Positions 50,081 to 59,041 of a stretch of DNA of 64,000 nucleotides are shown piece after piece. A model generated the notes under the pieces. It searched no databases, was not told the DNA's origin, and was given only the letters and a program-made list of their open reading frames with translations. Location: the NCBI RefSeq assembly GCF_003344625.1, contig NZ_QPKJ02000004.1, forward strand, positions 62,001 to 126,000. Direction: 5' to 3'. A program made the translations under genes and the position numbers. Position 1 is the stretch's first letter. Every line of letters begins with the position of its first letter. Source of the DNA: Solirubrobacter deserti. Its GTDB lineage: Bacteria; Actinomycetota; Thermoleophilia; Solirubrobacterales; Solirubrobacteraceae.

Positions 50081-53000
50081 ATGGCACGGAAGTGGATCGG
50101 GCTGGTCGTAGCGCTGCTGACGCTGGGAGCGATGGCTCCAGCGGCGGCGTCGGCGCAGGACACGGCCAAAGTCCTCATCTATTCGGGGACGACGGGCTAC
50201 AGACACGCCGGAAGCAGCGAGGCGATCCAGCCCGCGGTGGTGGAGCTGATCCAGGCCAAGCTGCAGGCCGCCGGCGTCGCGAGCGACTACCGCACCTGCA
50301 GCGGGCACGGCACCGGGAGCGGGACACTGCCCGGCTGCCGCAACACGACCGTCGGCAACCCGGCCATCTTCACCCCCGCGAACCTCGCGCAGTACGACGC
50401 GATCTTCTTCTGGCAGGCGTCGTCGCTGAACCGCGGCGACACGACCAGCCCGCAGCTGTTCACGGTGCCCGAACAGCAGGCGATCGAGGCCTTCGCCCGC
50501 GCGGGCGGCGGCATCGCCGCGATGCACGCCTCGGTGACCATGGGCGCCGGCGCGGTCACGTGGCCGTGGTGGGACGGGCCGGGTGACAGCGCGATCGGCG
50601 CGCTGATGCCGGGCCACTCGGCGACCGACTCCAGCAACATCGCGACCGTCGAGGTCTCCGACCGCCACCACCCGTCGACCAAGGACCTGCCCGACTCCTA
50701 CCGCTTCGGCGACGAGCACTACACGTTCTCCTCCAACGTGCGCGGCACGCACCACGTGCTGATGACGCTCGACGAGGAGAGCTACAACGTCGGCAACGGC
50801 GTCACCCGCATGGGCGCGGACCACCCGATCGCGTGGTGCCGCATGTACGAGGGCGCGCGCATCTGGTCCTCGAGCCTCGGCCACTTCTCCGCCGCCTACC
50901 TCGAGAACGGCGGCGACAACAACCTGCTCAAGCACCTGGTCGGCGGCGTGCGCTACGTCGCGGGCCTGGCGGGCAAGGACTCCGACTGCGGCGCCACGGT
51001 GTGGACGAACTTCTCGCGCACCGTGCTCGCCGACGACCTGCGCGGCGCGATCGGCATGGACATCGCGCGCGACGGCAAGGTCTACTGGACCGAGATCGGC
51101 AACCAGGCGATCAACTCCGAGGGCCGGCTGCGGATGTGGAACCCGCAGACCAAGGCGACGAGCACGCTGCTGACGCTGCCCACGCGCGCCGACCACGAGT
51201 CCTCCAACGACGGCGTGCTGGGCATGGCGCTCGACCCCGACTTCGCCACCAACCGGCGCCTGTACATCTACTACTCGCCGCGCCAGGACCCGGGCTGCAA
51301 CAGCTGCCTCGTGGTCGGCCACAACGTGATCAGCCGCTTCACGCTCAACGCGGAGGGCACCGGCGTGGTGGCGGGCTCCGAGCAGGAGATCCTGCGGGTC
51401 CCCAAGGTCAAGGTCGGCAACGACAACGAGGACGGCATCGCCGGCCAGAACACCTACAGCGCGCACGTCGGCGGCGGCAGCCTGAGCTTCGACTCGGAGG
51501 GCAACCTCTACATCGGCACGGGCGACGACGTCGACCCGTTCGGCGCGGGTGGAAACGGCTACGCGCCGATGGACCAGCGCTACCCCGAGCGCTACGACGC
51601 GCGCAACACGTCGGCCAACACGAACGACCTGCGCGGCAAGATCCTGCGCGTCAAGCCGCTCGCGAACGCGGCCGGCGCCGCGGGCGCGGGCACGACGTAC
51701 GCCATCCCGGCGGGCAACATGTTCCCGGTTGGGACGGCCAAGACCAAGCCCGAGATCTTCGCCATGGGCTTCCGCAACCCGTTCACGGTCGCGGCCGACC
51801 CGGCGCACCCGGGCACGGTCGTGGTCGGCGACTACGGCCCGGACGCGGCGACCAACAGCACCACGCGCGGCCCGGCCGGGATCATCGAGTGGAACCGCGT
51901 CACCAAGCCCGGCTTCTACGGCTGGCCGTTGTGCGCGGGCGACAACTCGACCGCGAACACCTACAACCGCTACACGTTCCCGAACGGGCCGAGCGGCGAG
52001 CGCTTCAACTGCGGCGCCGCGACGATCCCGAACGAGTCGCCCAACCAGAGCGGCCTGACCGAGCTCCCCGGGCCGGCGATCGGCGCCGACGTCTGGCACA
52101 AGCGCACGGGCGACCACCCGGCGCGCTTCGGCATCCCCGCGCGGACGAGCCCGCAGGAGTCGATCACGGGCCCGATCTACAAGTACGACGCGTCCAACCC
52201 GTCCGACACTAAGTGGCCGGCGTACTTCGACGGCGCGTGGCTGATGCTCGACCGCGCCCAGAACTGGTGGCGTGAGGCGCGCGTGCGCGACAACGGCTCG
52301 AGCCTGCTGCGCGTGAACGGCCTGTTCGGCTCCAGCCAGTTCGGCTCCCCTAGCCACTCGTATCCGATCCCGGTCAAGTTCGGCCCGGACGGCTCGCTGT
52401 ACCTGGCGACTTGGGACCACGACTGCTGCCGCGCCCAGCTGCCGTCCAGCCAGCCGGGCCGCCTGATGCGGATCGACTTCATCGGCGACCAGGTCGACAC
52501 GACTGCGCCGGTGCTCACTCCGACGCTCACGGGCGGTCAGAACCCGAGCGGCGCCTACCTGGGCCGCGCGACGCTCACGCTCAACGCGACCGACCAGTCC
52601 GGCATCTCCCGCATCGAGTACTCGCTGGACGGGACGGAGTGGACGCGCTACACGGCGCCGGTCGGCTTCACCGACCGCGGTTCCTACACCGTGCGCGTAC
52701 GGGCGGTGGACCGGGCGAACAACACGTCCGAGGTCCAGCAGGTCACCTTCACGGTGGTCGCGGGTGCGGCCTGCACGCCGGCACGCTCGGACGAGTTCGA
52801 CGGCACGCTCAACACGACGCTGTGGAGCTACCGCCACGCGACGACGCCGGCCACCGGCACGCGCGCGCCGAGCGTCTCCGGCGGCAACCTCGTGCTGCCG
52901 CTCGGCGCGTTCTCGGTGGACCTCACCCGGCCGGGCCCGATCGGCTTCCTCGGCCAGCCGCTCCCGACCGGGGACTTCACGATGGTCGCGAAGCTCTCCG

Positions 53001-56000
53001 CGCCGGGCCTGAACGCCGACAACAGCGGCGAGGGCAGCAAGTACGCCCAGGCGGGCGTGAAGATCTTCCAGGGCAACGACAACTGGATCAAGCTCGCGCA
53101 CAACCGCAACGCGGACGGCAACCCGACCGGCGCGGCGGGCACGTACTTCGAGCTCTCGCAGGAGGTCAACGGCACCCGGACGCTCGGGACCCGGACCGGC
53201 CTCGGCACCGGCAACCTGCCGACGTGGTGGGTGCGGCTCGTGCGGACCGGCGATCAGGTCGCGGGCGCCTACTCGCTGACCGACCCGGAGAGCGCCGGCG
53301 GCGCGAACTGGGTCGCGCTCGGCAGCGCGAACCTCAACACGGTGCTCCCCGAGGCCGGCGGGCCGCGCTACATCGGCGTCTACGGCGGCAACGGCTCCGT
53401 GAACCTGTCCGCGGACTACGTGCGCTTCACGCCGGACTCGCCGAAGGACCTCGCGCCGCCGGTGAGCTCGCACACGGTCCCGGCGGCCGACGGCCTCGAG
53501 GGCTGGCACCGCACGCCGGTCAACGTGACCGTCTCGGCGGCCGACGACGGCGAGTGCGTCTCGGGCATCGACACGACCGAGTACCGCGTCGGCGGCGGCG
53601 CGTTCGCGGCCTACACGGCCCCGATCGCGCTCACGGCGGACGGCACGCACACGGTCGAGTACCGCTCCACCGACAAGGCCGGCAACGCGGAGACGGCGAA
53701 GTCGGTCACGGTCAAGCTCGACGCCACGGCGCCGGCGACCACGGCGTCGACGAACCCGACCGGCGCCGGACCGCATCCCGCTCCGGTCACGCTGACGCTG
53801 GACGCGGCCGACGCCGCCTCCGGCGTCAAGCTCACCGAGTACCGCGTCAACCATGGCGGCGCGTTCGCCGGCGTGGCCCCCAAGGCGCTGTCGGCCGCGG
53901 CGGACTGGCTGCCCTACAGCGCGGCCGGCAAGCCCGCGTTCACGGCCAACGGGACCTACTCGATCGAGTACCGCTCGACGGACGTCGCCGGCAACGTCGA
54001 GGCGACCAAGACCGTGACGTTCACGGTCGGCACGCCCACGGGCGACGCGACCGCGCCGGTCACGAGCGCCGCGCTCGATCCGGCGTCGCCCGGCCCCGGC
54101 CGGGTCTACCCGGGCCCGGTCACGGTCAAGTTCTCGGCGCTCGACCTCGCGCCGGCGGAGAACAAGAACGTCGACGCCAACGGCACCGTGTGGACGCCGG
54201 CGGCGATCAGCCTCAACGCGGGTGACACGGTCACCTGGCGCTTCGGCGCGACCGCGGGCAGCGCGCACGACGTGTGGCTCGTCCCGCCGGGCGGCAACCC
54301 GTCCCCGGACGGTCCGGACATCATCAAGGCGTCCGAGATCGTGTTCCCGGGTGGGGCGCCGGTCACCCGGGCGCTGACACAGACCGGCACCTGGCGGTTC
54401 ATCTGCCGCCTGCACGCCGGGTTCACCGACGGCGCCTGGACCGGCATGGTCGGCACGGCGACGGTCGGCGCGGGCGCCGGCAGCGGCGTCGACTTCACCG
54501 AGTACCGCGTCAACGGCGGCGCGTGGACGAGGGCGGCCAACACGGCCGGCGCGAGCCCGTTCGCGTCGCAGGCGCTCGTGTCCGCCGAGGGCGAGCACAC
54601 GGTCGAGTTCCGCTCCGGCGACAAGGCCGGCAACCTGGAGGCGGCCAAGTCGATCGCGTTCGGCATCGACGTGCCGGATCCGGGCTTCCCGCAGATCGAG
54701 GCGTTCGCCGACCCGAACGTGGGTGCGGCGCCGCTGCCGGTGCGCTTCTCGGCGTCCGGCTTCGATCCCGACGGCAGCGCGCTGAGCTACCGCTGGCAGT
54801 TCCCGGGCGGCGCCACCGTGCACGGCCGGACCGTCGAGCGCACGTTCACCCAGCCGGGCACGTACACGGTGAAGGTCACGGCGACCGACGCGCAGGACGA
54901 GCAGACCTCCCGCGAGGTCACGGTCTCGGTCACCGCGCCGGGCGTGCTGCCGCCGACGGTGGAGGCCACCTCCAGCGTCACGGGCGGCGCGGCGCGGCTT
55001 CCGGTCACCTTCACGGCGACCGGCGCCGACCCCGACGGGGACCCGGCGCAGCTCAAGTACGCGTGGGACTTCGGGGACGGCGGCAAGTCGCTGAACCCGA
55101 ACCCGACCCACGTGTACGGCGCGCCGGGCGTGTTCGACGCGACCGTGACGGTCACCGACCCGAGCGGGGCCACGGCCACCAAGACGATCAAGATCACGGT
55201 GACCGACGCCCCGGGCAACGGCGCGCCGACCGTCGAGGAGGCGTACGGCGCGGCCGGGTTCGACGGTGACCCGATGGCGGTGCAGTTCAGCGCCCGCGCG
55301 ACCGATCCGGATGGCGACAAGCTCACGCTCGAGTGGGACTTCGACGACGGGACGGCGAAGGGCTCCGGCACGTCGGTCAAGCACACCTACACGACGCCGG
55401 GCACCTACGACGCGACGGTCACGGCTTCCGACGGCACGCGCACGTCGCAGGCGTTCACCGTGCGCGTGACGGTGGCGCGCGGTGCCAACCGGTTGCCGCA
55501 GGTCACCATCGAGGCCGATCCGACCACGGGTCCCGGCCCGCTCACGGTCCGCTTCAGCTCGGACGTGGTCGAGCCGGACGGCGAGGGCTACAGCCGCGCG
55601 TGGGCGTTCGGTGACGGCGGGAACTCGGCCGAGGCGCACCCTGCGCATGAGTACAAGGCCGCGGGCACCTACACGGCGACGCTGACGGTCACCGACGAGC
55701 GCGGTGGCGTCACGACGAAGTCGGTCCAGGTGACGGTCACGGCGGTCCAGGCCGCCCCGCCGGCGGCGCCGAAGACCGCCGACGCGGCGCCCGCGCCCGA
55801 GCCGGCGCCGTGGTTCGGCGTCAGCGAGCCGGTGCGGACGTCCGTGAGCGGCTTCGCCAAGCGCGGGCTCGCGGTGCGCGTCACCTGCACGCAGGCGATG
55901 CGCGGCACGGCGAAGCTGACCTTGGCTGCGTCGATGGCCAAGCGGCTGGGCCTCAAGCGCACGACGCTCGCCTCCGCGCCGGTGAAGTGCGCCGGCGCCG

Positions 56001-56140
56001 GCAGCCAGATCGTCACGCTCAGGCCGTCGGCGGCCACCCGGCGCGCGCTCGGCAAGGCCAAGGGCGCCGTCAAGCTCAAGCTCGGCGTGTCCCTGTCGGG
56101 CCGGCAGGCCTCGCGGACAGTCACGCTGACGCGCGGCTAG
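50081..56140 (+). CDS. Giant secreted ThuA / PQQ-type sugar dehydrogenase / cupredoxin / PKD protein (paralogue)
   Basis: A 2019-residue exported protein. ATG 50081 follows GGGGAGAGGG; an earlier in-frame ATG at 49991 lies in the terminator of the previous gene and is rejected. A signal peptide ends AAASAQ near residue 26. Domains: ThuA (27-303; KVLIYSGTTGYRHAG, DHPIAWCR), dehydrogenase propeller (310-800; GVLGMALDPDF, HVGGGSLSFDSEGNLYIGTG, KPEIFAMGFRNPF), Ig-like, one DUF1349-type domain (897-1120; SDEFDG), Ig-like units, cupredoxin (1357-1465; HDVWLV, FICRLH, TGMVG), four PKD domains (1537-1888) and a C-terminal domain like the upstream paralogue's. It has one fewer concanavalin-like domain than the upstream protein. 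The two are tandem duplicates and probably differ in the glycan bound. Confidence 0.9.
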   Translation: MARKWIGLVVALLTLGAMAPAAASAQDTAKVLIYSGTTGYRHAGSSEAIQPAVVELIQAKLQAAGVASDYRTCSGHGTGSGTLPGCRNTTVGNPAIFTPANLAQYDAIFFWQASSLNRGDTTSPQLFTVPEQQAIEAFARAGGGIAAMHASVTMGAGAVTWPWWDGPGDSAIGALMPGHSATDSSNIATVEVSDRHHPSTKDLPDSYRFGDEHYTFSSNVRGTHHVLMTLDEESYNVGNGVTRMGADHPIAWCRMYEGARIWSSSLGHFSAAYLENGGDNNLLKHLVGGVRYVAGLAGKDSDCGATVWTNFSRTVLADDLRGAIGMDIARDGKVYWTEIGNQAINSEGRLRMWNPQTKATSTLLTLPTRADHESSNDGVLGMALDPDFATNRRLYIYYSPRQDPGCNSCLVVGHNVISRFTLNAEGTGVVAGSEQEILRVPKVKVGNDNEDGIAGQNTYSAHVGGGSLSFDSEGNLYIGTGDDVDPFGAGGNGYAPMDQRYPERYDARNTSANTNDLRGKILRVKPLANAAGAAGAGTTYAIPAGNMFPVGTAKTKPEIFAMGFRNPFTVAADPAHPGTVVVGDYGPDAATNSTTRGPAGIIEWNRVTKPGFYGWPLCAGDNSTANTYNRYTFPNGPSGERFNCGAATIPNESPNQSGLTELPGPAIGADVWHKRTGDHPARFGIPARTSPQESITGPIYKYDASNPSDTKWPAYFDGAWLMLDRAQNWWREARVRDNGSSLLRVNGLFGSSQFGSPSHSYPIPVKFGPDGSLYLATWDHDCCRAQLPSSQPGRLMRIDFIGDQVDTTAPVLTPTLTGGQNPSGAYLGRATLTLNATDQSGISRIEYSLDGTEWTRYTAPVGFTDRGSYTVRVRAVDRANNTSEVQQVTFTVVAGAACTPARSDEFDGTLNTTLWSYRHATTPATGTRAPSVSGGNLVLPLGAFSVDLTRPGPIGFLGQPLPTGDFTMVAKLSAPGLNADNSGEGSKYAQAGVKIFQGNDNWIKLAHNRNADGNPTGAAGTYFELSQEVNGTRTLGTRTGLGTGNLPTWWVRLVRTGDQVAGAYSLTDPESAGGANWVALGSANLNTVLPEAGGPRYIGVYGGNGSVNLSADYVRFTPDSPKDLAPPVSSHTVPAADGLEGWHRTPVNVTVSAADDGECVSGIDTTEYRVGGGAFAAYTAPIALTADGTHTVEYRSTDKAGNAETAKSVTVKLDATAPATTASTNPTGAGPHPAPVTLTLDAADAASGVKLTEYRVNHGGAFAGVAPKALSAAADWLPYSAAGKPAFTANGTYSIEYRSTDVAGNVEATKTVTFTVGTPTGDATAPVTSAALDPASPGPGRVYPGPVTVKFSALDLAPAENKNVDANGTVWTPAAISLNAGDTVTWRFGATAGSAHDVWLVPPGGNPSPDGPDIIKASEIVFPGGAPVTRALTQTGTWRFICRLHAGFTDGAWTGMVGTATVGAGAGSGVDFTEYRVNGGAWTRAANTAGASPFASQALVSAEGEHTVEFRSGDKAGNLEAAKSIAFGIDVPDPGFPQIEAFADPNVGAAPLPVRFSASGFDPDGSALSYRWQFPGGATVHGRTVERTFTQPGTYTVKVTATDAQDEQTSREVTVSVTAPGVLPPTVEATSSVTGGAARLPVTFTATGADPDGDPAQLKYAWDFGDGGKSLNPNPTHVYGAPGVFDATVTVTDPSGATATKTIKITVTDAPGNGAPTVEEAYGAAGFDGDPMAVQFSARATDPDGDKLTLEWDFDDGTAKGSGTSVKHTYTTPGTYDATVTASDGTRTSQAFTVRVTVARGANRLPQVTIEADPTTGPGPLTVRFSSDVVEPDGEGYSRAWAFGDGGNSAEAHPAHEYKAAGTYTATLTVTDERGGVTTKSVQVTVTAVQAAPPAAPKTADAAPAPEPAPWFGVSEPVRTSVSGFAKRGLAVRVTCTQAMRGTAKLTLAASMAKRLGLKRTTLASAPVKCAGAGSQIVTLRPSAATRRALGKAKGAVKLKLGVSLSGRQASRTVTLTRG

Positions 56141-56151
56141 GGACTCGACGT

Positions 56152-56178
56152 GGGGGTGATGACCAGGTCATCACCCCC
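56152..56178 (+). terminator. Hairpin terminator after the ThuA paralogue
   Basis: Perfect 13-bp arms (56152-56164 and 56166-56178), beginning GGGGGTGATG, with a single-base centre, 11 bp after the stop. The very short loop means the RNA stem would open slightly at the tip. Confidence 0.7.
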
Positions 56179-56207
56179 AACGCGAGCCAACAATCTCGCG
56201 ACGTGCC

Positions 56208-56213
56208 TAGACT
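56208..56213 (+). promoter_or_regulatory. -10 box of the rsbQ/rsbP-like operon
   Basis: TAGACT lies 6 nt before the GTG start at 56220, implying a leaderless transcript. No convincing -35 is seen 17-18 bp upstream, so the promoter may need an activator or an alternative sigma factor. Confidence 0.45.
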
Positions 56214-56219
56214 TGCGTC

Positions 56220-57011
56220 GTGAGCGTTCTCGCCCGCAACAACGTGCGCGTCGGCGGGCAGCCGGACGGGCGGCCGATGCTCTTCGCTCACGGCTTCGGC
56301 TGCGATCAGAACATGTGGCGGTTCGTGGCGCCGGAGTTCGAAGCCGACCATCGCGTGGTCCTCTTCGACCACGTCGGCGCCGGCGCTTCCGATCTCGCGG
56401 CGTACGACGAACGGCGCCACGGGACGCTCGCGGGCTACGCCGACGACGTCGTCGAGATCTGTCGCGAGCTCGAGCTCGAGGATGCGGTCTTCGTCGGCCA
56501 TTCGGTGAGCGCGATGATCGGCGTGCTCGTCGCCGCGCGTGCGCCGGAGACGATCGGCGCGTTGGTGCTGGTCGGCCCCTCGCCGCGCTACATCGACGAT
56601 CACGGGTACGTCGGCGGGTTCGCCCCGGAGGACATCGACGAGCTGCTGGAGTCGATGAACAGCAACTTCCTCGGGTGGTCGAGCGCCATGGCGCCGGCGA
56701 TCATGGGCAACAGCGACCGGCCGGAGCTGGGCGAGGAGCTCACCGCGAGCTTCTGCCGGACCGATCCCGAGATCGCCGCGCGCTTCGCGCGCGTGACGTT
56801 CCTCTCAGACAACCGCGCGGACCTCGCCTCGGTCGACGTGCCGACGCTGGTGTTGCAGTGCAGCGACGATGTCATCGCGCCGGCGGCGGTCGGCGAGTAC
56901 GTGCATCGCCAGATCCCGGGTTCCGTGCTGGTGCGGATGACGGCGACGGGACATTGTCCGAACCTGAGCGCTCCGCAAGAGACGATCGATGCGATCCGCG
57001 CGTTCCTCTGA
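56220..57011 (+). CDS. RsbQ-like alpha/beta hydrolase
   Basis: A 263-residue cytoplasmic alpha/beta hydrolase starting at GTG 56220. It closely follows RsbQ of Bacillus subtilis in length and motifs: LARNNVRVGG at the N-terminus, MLFAHGFGCDQNMWRFVAP (oxyanion region), nucleophile elbow FVGHSVSAMIG with Ser95, QCSDDVIAP with the Asp, and TATGHCPNLSAP with His245. The B. subtilis triad is at near-identical positions. RsbQ is required, with an unidentified small molecule, to activate the PAS domain of RsbP in the energy-stress branch of general stress control. Here the next gene is an RsbP-like phosphatase overlapping by 23 bp. Karrikin/strigolactone receptor-like ligand hydrolysis is the known biochemistry of the wider family. 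Confidence 0.9.
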   Translation: MSVLARNNVRVGGQPDGRPMLFAHGFGCDQNMWRFVAPEFEADHRVVLFDHVGAGASDLAAYDERRHGTLAGYADDVVEICRELELEDAVFVGHSVSAMIGVLVAARAPETIGALVLVGPSPRYIDDHGYVGGFAPEDIDELLESMNSNFLGWSSAMAPAIMGNSDRPELGEELTASFCRTDPEIAARFARVTFLSDNRADLASVDVPTLVLQCSDDVIAPAAVGEYVHRQIPGSVLVRMTATGHCPNLSAPQETIDAIRAFL

Positions 57012-58173
57012 CCCATCGGGACGCGTCACGGACCTGAGCGCCGAAGAGCTCTACGAACAGGCGCCGTGTGGCTACCTGTCCTCCACGCCGGACGGCACGA
57101 TCGTACGCGTCAACGAGACCTTCCTGCGCTGGACCGGCTACCGCCGCCAAGACCTCGTCGCGGTCAAACGCTTCCAGGACCTCCTGAGCCCCGGCGGCCG
57201 CATCTACCACGAGACCCACTACGCGCCGCTGCTGCGGATGCAGGGCAGCGTCAGAGAGATCGCCGTCGACATCCTCACCGCTGACCGCCGCCGGCTTCCC
57301 GTGCTCGTGAACTCGGCGCTCGTGACGGACGAGGCCGGCGAACCGGAACTGGTGCGCACGACGCTTTTCGATGCCCGCGAGCGCAAAGCCTACGAGCGCG
57401 AGCTGCTGGCCGCGCGCGACCGCGAGCGGCAGGCGCGCGAAGCCGTCGAGCGACTGCACGCGCAGTCGCAGGCCACCTCGCACGCGCTGCAGCAGAGCCT
57501 GCTGGCGAGCGAAGCGCCGCGCGACCCGCGCTTCGACATCGTCACGCTCTACCAGCCGGCAGTCGAGGATCTCGAAGTGGGCGGCGACTGGCACGACGCG
57601 TTCGTCCTGCCCGACGGTCGACTCGGGCTGGTCGTCGGCGACGTCGTCGGGCGCGGCCTCATCGCCGCCACCGCGATGGGCCAGCTGCGCAGCGCGGTGC
57701 GCGCGCTGGCCATCGCCGGCCTCGGACCGGTCGAGCTGATCCGCGCGCTCGACGCGTTCGTCGCCGGTGTCGACGCAGCGAAGTTCGCCACGCTCGTCTA
57801 CGCGGAGGTCGAGCCGGACCTCGGCACCGCCACCATCGCATCGGCCGGCCATCTCCCGCCCGTGCTCGTCACCGCGGCCGGCGAAGCTCGCCTGTGGTTC
57901 GGCGGCCGCTCCACGCCCGTGGGCATCCAGACCCCCGCGTTGCCTCGCGCCGAGGCCGAGCTCGCGCTGAACCCGGGCGACACCCTGGTGCTCTACACCG
58001 ACGGGCTCATCGAACGCCGCACCGAGAGCATCGACACGGGCCTCGCCCGATTGCTCGCTGCCGCCGCCGACGACCCCCATCCCGACGCGCTACGCCGCAA
58101 CCTCATCGCGCAGGGGCCCGACAAGGACGACGTCTGCGTGCTGGCTTTCACCCGCACCCACGCCGCCGAGTAA
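56989..58173 (+). CDS. RsbP-like PAS-PP2C (SpoIIE) serine phosphatase
   Basis: A 394-residue cytoplasmic phosphatase from ATG 56989, overlapping the RsbQ-like gene by 23 bp. Residues 16-140 are a PAS domain: LYEQAPCGYLSSTPDGTIVR, VNETFLRWTGYRRQDL. A coiled coil of charged heptads (about 140-180; ERELLAARDRERQAREAVER) links it to the PP2C/SpoIIE domain, which has the metal motifs LEVGGDWHDAF, VVGDVVGRGLIAAT, ASAGHLPPVLV and VLYTDGLIERR. In B. subtilis RsbP dephosphorylates the anti-anti-sigma factor RsbV when energy falls, freeing sigma B. No RsbV, RsbW or sigma gene is in this window, so the target is elsewhere. Confidence 0.9.
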   Translation: MRSARSSDPSGRVTDLSAEELYEQAPCGYLSSTPDGTIVRVNETFLRWTGYRRQDLVAVKRFQDLLSPGGRIYHETHYAPLLRMQGSVREIAVDILTADRRRLPVLVNSALVTDEAGEPELVRTTLFDARERKAYERELLAARDRERQAREAVERLHAQSQATSHALQQSLLASEAPRDPRFDIVTLYQPAVEDLEVGGDWHDAFVLPDGRLGLVVGDVVGRGLIAATAMGQLRSAVRALAIAGLGPVELIRALDAFVAGVDAAKFATLVYAEVEPDLGTATIASAGHLPPVLVTAAGEARLWFGGRSTPVGIQTPALPRAEAELALNPGDTLVLYTDGLIERRTESIDTGLARLLAAAADDPHPDALRRNLIAQGPDKDDVCVLAFTRTHAAE

Positions 58174-58481
58174 CCGAGACGCCGTTCACGGTTGCCGGCG
58201 CGCCTGCATGCCGATCGCCAGCGTCGCCGCCAGTCGGCGAGCATGGGTTCGAAGTCGAAGACCATGCGAGCCAGAAGCTCTTCGGCGGCTCTCGCCGCGA
58301 GCAGCGCCTCGGGAGGGCGGTTGTGCGTCCACATCTCGGAGGCGATCAGCCACACCGCCATCGAGTAGCGCAGCGCTTCTTGGCCGTCGAGCTCCTGGGC
58401 ACCGCGGACGAGATTGCGCGGCCGTCGTCGACCCGCGGACTACGCCGGAATGCGGCGCCCCGCCCGGACGTCCCGCTTGAC
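58174..58481. other. 308-bp stretch with no intact gene; possible minus-strand remnant
   Basis: On the minus strand, about 58416-58190 encode a protein-like but truncated segment (ALRYSMAVWLIASEMWTHN, then FDFEPMLADWRRRW) that has no proper end and runs into the phosphatase gene antisense. I do not recognise a family. It is probably a remnant. No strong terminator is visible. Confidence 0.3.
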
Positions 58482-59038
58482 ATGAGCAAGACACAGACCG
58501 CCGCCCGCCGGCGAATCGTGAACCCCGTGCAAGGCGACGCCGTCACCTTCCTGGAGACGAGCGCCGAGTCAGGCGGTGAGCGCTCACTGGCCGAGCTCGA
58601 GGTGGCGCCCGGCGGCAGCGTCACGCCGCACTACCACCTCAGCTACACCGAGCGCTTCATGATCCTCCGCGGCCGGCTGAACCTCGTGATCGACGGGGAA
58701 CAGCTGACCCTCGGGCCCGGCGAGGAGGCCACGGTGCCGATCGGCGCGCTGCACGCGTGGTCCAACGAGAGCGCGGAACCGGCCGTGGCGCACGTCGAAC
58801 TGCGACCCGGTCAACCTGGGTTCGAGACCTCGCTGCGCGTCGCCTACGGCTTGGCCGCGGACGGCCGCGTCCTCAAGAACGGCATGCCCCGCAACCCGCT
58901 GCACGCCGCCCTGCTGCTCGAATGGGGGACGGCCGGCTGCCCGGCGCGTACGCCCTGCTCGAACGCGGCTTGCGGCTCCTGGCCCGCCTCGCGCGCGCCC
59001 GCGGCATCGATCGGCGGCTGCAGCAGCGATACGGGTAG
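58482..59038 (+). pseudogene. Cupin-domain protein, frameshifted near its C-terminus
   Basis: Starts at ATG 58482. About 145 residues read as one intact cupin: LAELEVAPGGSVTPHYHLSY, RFMILRGRLNLVIDGEQLTL, PGEEATVPIGALHAWSN, with the cupin metal ligands in HYH-x4-E and the later His. After LHAALLLEWG the frame leaves protein-like sequence. In the +1 frame the expected C-terminal helices continue (DGRLPGAYALLERGLRLLAR) to a TAG at 59036-59038. The break is at a run of five G (about 58924-58928); a sixth G would restore the frame. It is therefore either a recent pseudogene or a sequencing error in a homopolymer. Function of this cupin (often a small-molecule dioxygenase or epimerase) is unknown. 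Confidence 0.65.
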
Positions 59039-59041
59039 CGC

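Noticed and set aside
50048..55648. An 1866-codon minus-strand frame opposite the third ThuA gene
   Set aside because: Same antisense artefact: no motifs, biased composition, and the plus strand encodes clear domains throughout.
56150..56180. The GGGGGTGATGACC palindrome as an operator for the RsbQ/RsbP genes
   Set aside because: Its position 11 bp after the ThuA stop and its perfect stem fit a terminator better, although a dual role cannot be excluded.
57993..58361. A 122-codon minus-strand frame starting MAVWLIASEMW
   Set aside because: Only the first part looks protein-like, and the rest runs antisense into the phosphatase gene without a proper end; treated as a remnant, not a gene.
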